A stretch of 18,903 bases of DNA. It comes from an uncultured Methanomethylovorans sp. Lineage in GTDB: Archaea; Halobacteriota; Methanosarcinia; Methanosarcinales; Methanosarcinaceae. Under the pieces are notes generated by a model. The model had not been told where the DNA came from. It was given only the letters and a program-made list of their open reading frames with translations, and ran no database searches. The DNA lies in the NCBI GenBank assembly GCA_937968035.1, contig CALBTS010000792.1:1-18903 (forward strand), in the 5' to 3' direction. Both the position numbers and the translations under genes were made by a program. This document shows positions 1 through 6,721 of this stretch, piece by piece (positions within the stretch are counted from its first letter, which is position 1; each line of letters begins with the position of its first letter).

Positions 1-1672
<1,672 letters not shown>

Positions 1673-1816
1673 AATGATCCTCAACAGTGATTATTAATCG
1701 TATGAATGTTATTCTATGATAGGACATCGATATTCCCATTGGATTTAACATTATCGAGGTTGTCATAATCACTTTTCTTGTCCAAACATGTTCATAAAAC
1801 AGGAACTCAAGTCCAT

Positions 1817-1828
1817 AAAGCTTATATG
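1817..1828 (+). promoter_or_regulatory. Candidate archaeal promoter (BRE/TATA) in the glyS upstream spacer
   Basis: AAAGCTTATATG resembles a methanogen BRE plus TATA box. A start about 26 bases downstream would fall near 1850, right at the left arm of the long-range inverted repeat. The minus strand also reads as TATA-like here (CATATAAGC), so the element could instead serve glyS with a long leader. The orientation is not settled. Confidence 0.3.
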
Positions 1829-1849
1829 CGTGGTCATATATACAAGGGA

Positions 1850-1982
1850 ATAGGCAAGGCCGAAAGAAGCATTTTCATATCGTACCACCACCAACAATCA
1901 TTTCAATGAGTCTTTTAAAAATCAATGGCCTTGCTTTACTCCTCTGAAAAAGCTTATTTTCTTATTACTATTTACTTTATTG
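1850..1982 (+). ncRNA. Candidate small structured RNA, family not recognised
   Basis: GCAAGGCC at 1854-1861 is perfectly complementary to GGCCTTGC at 1927-1934. Flanking A-U and G-U pairs extend the helix to about 11 pairs (1852-1862 with 1926-1936), closing a loop of about 63 bases. A TATA-like element lies about 26 bases before the left arm. T-rich DNA (about 1949-1982) follows the right arm and could terminate transcription. No open reading frame fits. I do not recognise an RNA family, the helix could be coincidental, and both ends are estimates. Confidence 0.22.
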
Positions 1983-2046
1983 TGTGGATATGTTAAATCT
2001 CTATACTGTGCACATTGGCAGAAAACCCCTTTGTTTCCACTGGAGA

Positions 2047-2062
2047 ATAGAGTTAACTCTAT
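2047..2062. repeat. Perfect 16-bp palindrome
   Basis: ATAGAGTTAACTCTAT is identical to its reverse complement, with no spacer. It sits just beyond the T-rich terminator of the ADTH synthase gene. It could be a binding site for a dimeric regulator, but AT-rich DNA yields some such palindromes by chance. Confidence 0.45.
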
Positions 2063-2076
2063 CTGGTATATGTATT

Positions 2077-2098
2077 GTAAAAAAGTAAAAGTGAAGTG
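2077..2098 (-). terminator. T-rich terminator after the ADTH synthase gene
   Basis: Read on the minus strand, the bases right after the stop codon contain T4 and T6 runs (CTTTTACTTTTTTACA). This is a typical archaeal intrinsic terminator without a hairpin. Confidence 0.55.
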
Positions 2099-2102
2099 GT
2101 TT

Positions 2103-2894
2103 TTATTCTCCCAGTACTTCCTTTACTGTCATTCCATCATGAACGATTTTTGAGATATGGGATACAAGTTTTACCGGGTCTTCGGACTGGAATACATTCC
2201 TTCCGATGGCAACACCACTTCCTCCCGCCTGCAGGGAGTCATATACCATCTGAAGCAGTTGTCTCTCCGTGTCCATCTGTGGCCCGCCAGCTATAACAAC
2301 AGGCACCGGACATCCTTCAACAACTTCTTTGAACGTTTCTATAGTTCCTGTATAATTTGTCTTGACAATATCGGCTCCCAGTTCAGCTCCAATGCGTGCG
2401 GCATGCTTCACGAACATGACATCATGTTCCGAAGTGACCTTCGGTCCTCTGGGATACATCATGGCAATAAGCGGCATTCCCCATTCATCGCATGCCCTTG
2501 CAACAAACCCCAGATCCTTCAGCATCTGTGCTTCGTCATCAGCACCTACATTTATATGTACTGAAACCGCATCTGCACCGATCTTTATTGCTTCTTCCAC
2601 TGTGGTCACCAAAACCTTGTGGTTTGGGTCCGGTCCCAGGGATGTAGAGGCAGAAAGGTGAATTATAAGTCCTACATCTCTTCCATATCCTCTGTGGCCA
2701 TATCTGGGCAGTCCCATATGTCCAAGCACTGCATTAGCCCCTCCCTCTGCAACTTTGTTCACAGTAGCTGGGAGGTCTATTATGCCCCTGATCGGTCCTG
2801 CACCCACGCCGTGGTCCATGGGTATGATTATAGTCTTCCCGGTGTTACGGTTGAATATCCTTTCCATCCGTACGGATTTACCAATCTCGCTCAT
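2103..2894 (-). CDS. aroA': 2-amino-3,7-dideoxy-D-threo-hept-6-ulosonate (ADTH) synthase
   Basis: A 263-residue DhnA/class I aldolase-like TIM-barrel enzyme. In methanogens ADTH synthase condenses 6-deoxy-5-ketofructose 1-phosphate with L-aspartate semialdehyde. This is the first step of the archaeal route to 3-dehydroquinate and aromatic amino acids in organisms lacking DAHP synthase. Visible family marks are PMDHG at residues 25-29, the ADTHS-like stretch [18 protein letters not shown] (58-75), Tyr147 in MMYPRGPKV (likely the general acid/base residue), Lys178 in DIVKTNYTG (the Schiff-base lysine), and the phosphate-binding GGPQ and GSGVAIGRN segments near the C terminus. Archaeal class I fructose-bisphosphate aldolase is the main alternative, since it belongs to the same superfamily. 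The overall sequence reads closer to ADTHS. The partner dehydroquinate synthase II gene is not in this window. No Shine-Dalgarno is visible; a TATA-like box about 27 bases before the ATG suggests a leaderless transcript. Confidence 0.9.
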   Translation of the reverse strand: MSEIGKSVRMERIFNRNTGKTIIIPMDHGVGAGPIRGIIDLPATVNKVAEGGANAVLGHMGLPRYGHRGYGRDVGLIIHLSASTSLGPDPNHKVLVTTVEEAIKIGADAVSVHINVGADDEAQMLKDLGFVARACDEWGMPLIAMMYPRGPKVTSEHDVMFVKHAARIGAELGADIVKTNYTGTIETFKEVVEGCPVPVVIAGGPQMDTERQLLQMVYDSLQAGGSGVAIGRNVFQSEDPVKLVSHISKIVHDGMTVKEVLGE

Positions 2895-2917
2895 GAATTG
2901 TTATAATTGATTGAACA

Positions 2918-2926
2918 TACATATTC
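2918..2926 (-). promoter_or_regulatory. TATA-like box for a leaderless ADTH synthase transcript
   Basis: The minus strand reads GAATATGTA here. Its centre lies about 27 bases upstream of the ATG at 2894, so the predicted start falls at the start codon. No Shine-Dalgarno sequence lies in between. It sits in the 52-base gap after dut, so the gene may have its own promoter even if dut reads through. Confidence 0.4.
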
Positions 2927-2946
2927 TTTACGTAGCAACTATGTGC

Positions 2947-3468
2947 TCAGATGTTCTCATGCTGGTATTGGCCTTTATATCCTTCTTCCACTTCCGCATG
3001 CAGCTCGTAGAACAGCAGCTGTATGATACGTGCATTCTTGCGCACGTTGAAACCTTCAGGGTTATGCACCAGCAACATAGATTCACTTCTTCCCCTATAG
3101 CCCGAGTCCCATACGGCAGTACCTATGTTCACGCCACATCGAAGCATTGTGGACCTGGGTCGTGCTATGGCGGCCAGGTCTTTCGGTATGTTGACTATTT
3201 CATTAAATACCACTTTGTAAGTTCCGGGAAGAAGATACACCCATCCATCGTCATCGAATTCAAGAGGTCTGCTCAGAGGCAGCTTTCTGCAGGAATTATC
3301 AAAATCAATAGCTCCGGCTCCTTCCATCACTTCGACACGTTGCAATGTCATCTCTACACTATTGGGCTGGAGCTGCATCTCCATATCTATCATGTTTTCC
3401 ATTAGTGGCAGCAGTGGAGGTTTTGCAAGTATTCTTTCTCTTAGTTCTTTCCTGGATAGAAGGGTCAT
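2947..3468 (-). CDS. dut: Deoxyuridine 5'-triphosphate nucleotidohydrolase (dUTPase), archaeal dCTP-deaminase-like family
   Basis: A 173-residue enzyme predicted to hydrolyse dUTP to dUMP and pyrophosphate, keeping uracil out of DNA and supplying dTMP synthesis. The dUTPase/dCTP deaminase fold is visible in IARPRSTMLRCGV, in TAVWDSGYRG (the conserved motif with the catalytic Asp), and in the C-terminal GYKGQYQHEN. The residues around the active site are DSGYRG rather than the AHRIDPGW/E arrangement of dCTP deaminases. I therefore favour plain dUTPase, with a bifunctional deaminase-dUTPase as the alternative. Start choice: an in-frame ATG exists 54 bases upstream at 3522, but it overlaps a perfect TTTAAATA TATA box, so it would lie outside the transcript. 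The ATG at 3468 leaves a leader of about 19 bases and matches the MTLLS... N terminus I recall for this family. The ADTH synthase gene follows 52 bases downstream on the same strand. Confidence 0.85.
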   Translation of the reverse strand: MTLLSRKELRERILAKPPLLPLMENMIDMEMQLQPNSVEMTLQRVEVMEGAGAIDFDNSCRKLPLSRPLEFDDDGWVYLLPGTYKVVFNEIVNIPKDLAAIARPRSTMLRCGVNIGTAVWDSGYRGRSESMLLVHNPEGFNVRKNARIIQLLFYELHAEVEEGYKGQYQHENI

Positions 3469-3509
3469 GAGGCAGAATTGGCGTACTAGGTTATTAGAAT
3501 ATCGGGTGT

Positions 3510-3517
3510 TATTTAAA
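3510..3517 (-). promoter_or_regulatory. TATA box of dut
   Basis: The minus strand reads TTTAAATA, a perfect archaeal consensus. The predicted start is near 3487, about 19 bases before the chosen dut ATG. The box is back to back with the plus-strand promoter of the 75-residue gene. Confidence 0.6.
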
Positions 3518-3583
3518 AGCAAACATTATGTTATCAGTAATGCTTATTTAACTAACCATTTAACTTAAATACATTAAATTTGT

Positions 3584-3594
3584 ATTAATATATG
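3584..3594 (+). promoter_or_regulatory. TATA-like box for the 75-residue protein gene
   Basis: ATTAATATATG is TATA-like. The start about 26 bases downstream would be at about 3608-3616, next to the base of the leader hairpin. A second AT-rich candidate, TTAAATAC at about 3566, would place the start near 3594 instead. Confidence 0.4.
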
Positions 3595-3607
3595 GACGTG
3601 AGATAGG

Positions 3608-3670
3608 ATGCCTGCAATAAAGGTCAGTTCATCTCTGACCTTTGCAGGTGCTATGTCGTGTCATAGATAG
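3608..3670 (+). CDS. Possible 20-codon upstream ORF
   Basis: An ATG at 3608 opens 20 codons ending in TAG at 3668-3670, 18 bases before the start of the 75-residue gene. It completely contains the 3611-3648 hairpin, so translating ribosomes would disrupt that structure. The only ribosome-binding hint is a weak GAGATAGG just upstream. The peptide resembles nothing I know. It could be a leader peptide or an accident. Confidence 0.22.
   Translation: MPAIKVSSSLTFAGAMSCHR
3611..3648 (+). promoter_or_regulatory. Leader hairpin upstream of the 75-residue gene
   Basis: CCTGCAA pairs with TTGCAGG and AGGTCAG pairs with CTGACCT. This gives 14 Watson-Crick pairs, interrupted only by a 3-base bulge (3618-3620), around a 7-base loop (3628-3634). 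No T tract follows, so it is not an obvious terminator. The GGAGGAG ribosome-binding site (3677-3683) begins 29 bases later. The position at the predicted 5' end of the mRNA suggests a role in mRNA stability, translation control or protein binding. Confidence 0.55.
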
Positions 3671-3688
3671 AATACTGGAGGAGACGTC

Positions 3689-3916
3689 ATGATGAATAGC
3701 ACATATCTTGTAAAGGAAGGCAACAGACCTGAGATCGTTTTTCGGGTCACCCTCAGCCCCGATGGAAAGACTTACATGAAAGAATATTCCCTTGTTTTCC
3801 CAAAGTACAGAACTGCCGATGTCCCACGTTATGACCCGTTGGCTCTTGCTGAGGTGCAGGCTAATGCAAAAACAGGTGATCTGGGTTATTGTGAGTTTAT
3901 ACCAGAAGCAGAGTGA
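3689..3916 (+). CDS. Small protein of unknown function (75 residues)
   Basis: I do not recognise this protein. It is supported as a real gene by a strong Shine-Dalgarno (GGAGGAG at 3677-3683) ending 5 bases before the ATG, by an upstream TATA-like box, and by a T-rich terminator after the stop. Two adjacent ATGs (3689 and 3692) are both possible starts. The product is soluble, with no signal peptide or membrane helix, and contains a single cysteine (Cys68 in GYCEF). The first half alternates charged and hydrophobic residues as a beta-rich small domain would (EIVFRVTLSPDG, MKEYSLVFP). A short helix-prone stretch follows (DPLALAEVQANAK). It is divergent from dut and codirectional with the cohesin operon, from which it is separated by about 350 bases and its own terminator. 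The hairpin and possible upstream ORF in its leader are the main hints of regulation. Confidence 0.72.
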   Translation: MMNSTYLVKEGNRPEIVFRVTLSPDGKTYMKEYSLVFPKYRTADVPRYDPLALAEVQANAKTGDLGYCEFIPEAE

Positions 3917-3936
3917 ATTTACCCGAGTATAAAAAT

Positions 3937-3978
3937 ATTTCTTCTAATTTTTATTTTTACTTCACTTTTTCCTTTTCT
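3937..3978 (+). terminator. T-rich terminator after the 75-residue gene
   Basis: Several T runs (T5, T5, T5, T4) follow the stop codon within about 40 bases on the plus strand, with no hairpin. This is the usual form of archaeal intrinsic termination. Confidence 0.55.
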
Positions 3979-4090
3979 GGATCCCGGATCGAATTTAAAT
4001 TTCTATGGTTCTCTTGTTGGTTCTGTTTCCCAATGGGCTTTTAACAAATTAAGAAACACTTCAATAACTTCTGATTCTCTATTATAGACC

Positions 4091-4116
4091 AAAGGAATCT
4101 TTATATATTTATATGG
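4091..4116 (+). promoter_or_regulatory. Promoter of the cohesin/dockerin operon
   Basis: A purine-rich BRE-like AAAGGAA (4091-4097) is followed by TTTATATA (4100-4107) and a second TTTATATG (4109-4116). Predicted starts are near 4130-4140. This is the best archaeal promoter match in the spacer. Another TATA-like site (CTTATATAG, about 4242-4250) would place the start on top of the Shine-Dalgarno, so it was not preferred. Confidence 0.5.
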
Positions 4117-4272
4117 CAAATATTTAATTAAAGACTATAAAACGGGGGTACACTACTTGAAAGTTCAGCTATTGCCTACAAATATTCTACACTTTATATC
4201 ATTTGCATATGCTTGAATCAAAATGTGATGTGCACTCAAGATCTTATATAGTCTCTAATTGAGGAGGTACAA

Positions 4273-5880
4273 ATGCAACCCAAATTAAGTAGTTCTATCA
4301 ATGTTCTGATAGTGTTGTCCTTTGTGATAATGACTGTAGGACTATCTTCAGCTGCCGACCTGAGTCAGTGGGCTTCAGGTGCCACTGCAAGCAGCGAGTA
4401 CTCTGCCTCTGGTTGGTCAGCAAACCAGGCTACAGGTGCGCCCAATACTGATAAGTGCGGAGATGTAAATACTGCCTGGGCTCCCCGCTCATCAGGTTCG
4501 GATCCGGAGTGGTTGAAGTTGTCGTTCACCACGCCTGTTATGGCTACAGGCATTCGTGTCCATGAGACCTATAATGCAGGATCCATATACCGTGTAGACC
4601 TTGTGGATACTTCGGGTCAGAGCCATACAGTATGGACCGGAACAGACAGCACTGCTTGTCCCGGCTGGTTCGAGATCACTTTCTCTAAAACTGAATATGC
4701 GGTGAATGGTGTTATCCTGCATACTAAGATAGCAGGCTGGGAGGAGATAGATGCAGTCGAGCTTATTGGGGACACTGATACCACCACAGTGCCGTCTTCA
4801 ACTTCTGGTACATCTACTGATACTGTATCCACCACTACTTCGGCTGTTTCTCCAAGACAGTGGGCTTCAGGTGTCACTGCAAGCAGTGAATACTCCGCTT
4901 CTGGCTGGTCGGCAAACCAGGCCGCAGGTGCGCCTAATACCGATAAGTGCGGAGATATCAATACTGCCTGGGCCCCCCGCTCATCAGGTTCGGACCCGGA
5001 ATGGTTGAATTTGTCTTTCGCAACGCCTGTCCAGGCTATAGGTGTACGTGTCCATGAAACCTATAATGCGGGATCCATATATCAGGTGGACCTTGTGGAT
5101 ACTTCGGGTCAGAGCCATACAGTATGGACCGGGACAGACAACACTGCTTGCCCCGGCTGGTTCGAGATCACTTTCCCCAAAACCGAGTATTCTGTAAGCA
5201 ATGTTATCCTGCACACTAAAATAGCAGGTTGGGAAGAAGTGGATGCAGTCGAACTGCTGGGTGAGGGCGCTGGCGGGACCGGTGCATCAATTCCATCTTC
5301 GCCATCTTCTGTTGCGACTATAACATTCGAATCGCGTACGACACCTATGGGAAGTACTGTGCAGATCCCCATTACATTGCAAGGAGTTGCCGGTAACATT
5401 GGAAACATGGACCTTACTTTGCAATACGACCCGGCTGTTCTGGAAGCAAAGGAAGTTATGAACGGTCCGCTTACCCAGAGTGCCATCTTCGACTCTAATA
5501 TCGTAGCAGGGGACATTAAAGTGAGCCTCGCTTCAAATCAGGGATTTGGTGGCGATGGTGTAATAGCCTATGTAAAGTTCAATGTGATCGGAGCAGTGGG
5601 TTCATCTTCTCCGCTGAAGATCTCCAGAGTTTCTGCAAACAATGCAGATGATCTGCAGTCCGTTACGATCTCTGCTAAAGACGGACTGTTCAAGGTTATC
5701 AGTGCAACAGAAGGTTCAGGGGACGCTGATGGTGATGGCACATATTCAGCAATGGATGCCCTGGCAGCATTGCAGATGTCAGTGGGCAAGATGGATAAGC
5801 AATCCTTCATGGACATGAATAAGGATGGAGAGATAACGTCACTTGATGCAAGGATGATCTTGCAGCTGGCAGTAAAATGA
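4273..5880 (+). CDS. Secreted scaffold-like protein: two repeat modules, cohesin, C-terminal dockerin
   Basis: A 535-residue protein. Residues 1-28 form a signal peptide (hydrophobic core VLIVLSFVIMTVGL, likely cleaved after SSAA). Two near-identical modules follow (33-166 and 197-330). They begin WASG.TASSEYSASGWSA and end GWEE.DAVEL, each with two cysteines (62/129 and 226/293) that could form disulfides, and look like galactose-binding-type beta sandwiches. Ser/Thr-rich linkers lie at about 167-195 and 331-346. A cohesin domain follows (about 347-476; GSTVQIPITLQG, LTLQYDPAVLEA). The C terminus (484-535) is a dockerin with two calcium-binding loops at perfect spacing: D484/D486/D488/T490/S492/D495 and D514/N516/D518/E520/T522/D525. 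There is no C-terminal membrane anchor, so it should be released or docked at the surface. The next cohesin gene starts 25 bases downstream in the same operon. No catalytic domain is seen; the inferred role is scaffold or adhesion protein. The start is supported by GAGGAGGT. Confidence 0.9.
   Translation: MQPKLSSSINVLIVLSFVIMTVGLSSAADLSQWASGATASSEYSASGWSANQATGAPNTDKCGDVNTAWAPRSSGSDPEWLKLSFTTPVMATGIRVHETYNAGSIYRVDLVDTSGQSHTVWTGTDSTACPGWFEITFSKTEYAVNGVILHTKIAGWEEIDAVELIGDTDTTTVPSSTSGTSTDTVSTTTSAVSPRQWASGVTASSEYSASGWSANQAAGAPNTDKCGDINTAWAPRSSGSDPEWLNLSFATPVQAIGVRVHETYNAGSIYQVDLVDTSGQSHTVWTGTDNTACPGWFEITFPKTEYSVSNVILHTKIAGWEEVDAVELLGEGAGGTGASIPSSPSSVATITFESRTTPMGSTVQIPITLQGVAGNIGNMDLTLQYDPAVLEAKEVMNGPLTQSAIFDSNIVAGDIKVSLASNQGFGGDGVIAYVKFNVIGAVGSSSPLKISRVSANNADDLQSVTISAKDGLFKVISATEGSGDADGDGTYSAMDALAALQMSVGKMDKQSFMDMNKDGEITSLDARMILQLAVK
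4369..4770 (+). repeat. Tandem coding repeat, copy 1
   Basis: Codes residues 33-166 of the scaffold-like protein. By eye it matches copy 2 (4861-5262) at about 118 of 134 residues, with long identical DNA stretches around 4610-4640. This suggests a fairly recent internal duplication or ongoing gene conversion. The unit period is 492 bases including the linker. Confidence 0.85.
4861..5262 (+). repeat. Tandem coding repeat, copy 2
   Basis: Codes residues 197-330 of the scaffold-like protein and is the second copy of the module at 4369-4770. Both cysteines and the aromatic and acidic signature residues are kept. Most differences are conservative. Confidence 0.85.
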
Positions 5881-5905
5881 ACGAACCATTAATGGAGGGA
5901 ATAAT

Positions 5906-6436
5906 ATGAGAAAAATACTATGTGCTCTGCTCTTGCTAAGTCTTATATCCGTAGCATCAGGTGCATCTTTGGTTGTAAGCATAGGGGACATTCAAGGTTC
6001 ACCGGGCAGTACTGTCCAGGTGCCCATTATGGTTGAAGGGGCCACAGATGTCGGAAGTATGGACATAATGCTGAAATATGATGCCTCGGTGCTTAAGGCT
6101 GTCAGTGTGGAAACTGCTGACCTCGGTAAAAATGCCATAATAGAATCGAATCTCGCAAATCCGGGCCAGGTAAACATTGCACTTGTGGATGCTTCCGGCA
6201 TCAATGGAGAAGGTGAGATAGCGACCATCTCTTTCTCTGTGCTGGGTGAAACAGGTGCATCCAGTCCTCTGTCACTGGTAGAAGCCTCGGTTTTTGATCT
6301 TGAACTGGTGGAACAGCAGACCACTATCAGTAATGGAGCATTCACAGTTGCAGGATCTAAAGGCGCAGGATATGCATTCTTTTTGATCACACTGGTAGCA
6401 GCGGTGCTTGCTGCAATGGTCATCAGGAAAAAGTGA
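5906..6436 (+). CDS. Membrane-anchored single-cohesin surface protein
   Basis: A 176-residue protein. Residues 1-20 are a signal peptide (MRKILCALLLLSLISVASGA). Residues about 21-150 are one cohesin domain, clearly related to the cohesin of the upstream gene (GSTVQVPIMVEG, IMLKYDASVLKA, and a glycine-rich GEIATISFSVLG). Residues about 155-173 form one membrane helix followed by an RKK tail, which would anchor the protein with its cohesin outside. The gene starts 25 bases after the upstream stop with a GGAGGG ribosome-binding site, so the two are co-transcribed. The inferred role is an anchoring receptor: its cohesin may bind the dockerin of the upstream product and hold it on the cell surface. 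The C-terminal segment lacks the PGF-type motif of archaeosortase substrates, so a plain membrane anchor is more likely. Cohesin-type domains also occur in archaeal proteins outside cellulosomes, so binding to the neighbour's dockerin is inference. Confidence 0.87.
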   Translation: MRKILCALLLLSLISVASGASLVVSIGDIQGSPGSTVQVPIMVEGATDVGSMDIMLKYDASVLKAVSVETADLGKNAIIESNLANPGQVNIALVDASGINGEGEIATISFSVLGETGASSPLSLVEASVFDLELVEQQTTISNGAFTVAGSKGAGYAFFLITLVAAVLAAMVIRKK

Positions 6437-6450
6437 TCGTTCCATTGTCC

Positions 6451-6474
6451 AGGGGCATTTTATTTTTCGCCCCT
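6451..6474 (+). terminator. Hairpin terminator of the cohesin operon
   Basis: AGGGGC (6451-6456) pairs with GCCCCT (6469-6474) around a T-rich 12-base loop, beginning 14 bases after the stop codon. Few T residues follow the stem, but the T-rich loop itself may promote termination. Confidence 0.45.
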
Positions 6475-6494
6475 ATCGTTTAATTAATACTTCC

Positions 6495-6632
6495 TTACGC
6501 AGATCTCTCGCAGTACTCGATACCTCGAAAGTTAATCTTAAAAGGCGAAATAAGATCAAACTGCAGGATGGACGCCTATACATCTATGATGACATTCAGC
6601 ATAAAATGTTGCTGGACTATGGAAATCCTTAG
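6495..6632 (+). pseudogene. Possible gene remnant without a start codon
   Basis: In one plus-strand frame this stretch reads as a charged, protein-like segment (NLKRRNKIKLQDGRLYIYDD) ending in TAG at 6630. The only upstream ATG in frame lies inside the end of the cohesin gene at 6408, and no ribosome-binding site is near. It could be the tail of a decayed gene or chance coding-like DNA. I do not recognise the family. Confidence 0.18.
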
Positions 6633-6721
6633 ACTTTTTAACCGAGCTTGAATTATTCGGTAATTATGCTTATGCTGGCAGATACGAGGGATTAGTGATG
6701 GTTCAATACAATATTATTTGT

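Larger units (their letters stand above)
1673..2102. other. Gene-free spacer between glyS and the ADTH synthase gene
   Basis: This is 430 bases of AT-rich DNA without a convincing protein gene on either strand. It holds the glyS leader near 1673-1690, TATA-like elements on both strands at about 1817-1850, a long-range inverted repeat (1852-1862 with 1926-1936), T-rich plus-strand DNA at about 1949-1982, a perfect 16-bp palindrome (2047-2062), and the T-rich terminator of the minus-strand gene to its right. Confidence 0.7.
3917..4272. other. Gene-free spacer and long leader before the cohesin operon
   Basis: The left part holds the terminator of the 75-residue gene. The middle, about 4091-4116, holds the promoter of the cohesin operon. 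From a predicted start near 4130 there is a leader of about 140 bases up to the ATG at 4273, ending in a strong GAGGAGGT Shine-Dalgarno (4261-4268). I found no strong hairpin and no riboswitch I recognise in that leader. Confidence 0.6.

Noticed and set aside
2157..3405. Plus-strand open frames across the ADTH synthase and dut genes
   Set aside because: They lie antisense to well-conserved enzymes, show no family motifs and have no promoter or ribosome-binding site.
4130..4272. The long leader of the cohesin operon considered as a riboswitch
   Set aside because: Only a weak 5-bp pairing (CTTGA with TCAAG, about 4212-4241) was found and no known aptamer pattern was recognised.
4369..5262. The direct repeat considered as a mobile element or CRISPR-like array
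   Set aside because: The repeats are long, in frame and protein coding, with no spacers, terminal inverted repeats or transposase.
4365..5516. Several minus-strand open frames opposite the scaffold-like gene
   Set aside because: They are mirror images of the tandem repeat and its GC-rich third positions, have no ribosome-binding sites, and overlap a clearly real gene.
6408..6494. Start of a 74-codon plus-strand frame overlapping the end of the second cohesin gene
   Set aside because: This ATG is inside the membrane-anchor codons of the cohesin gene and runs through its terminator hairpin. Only the downstream part looked even weakly coding-like.
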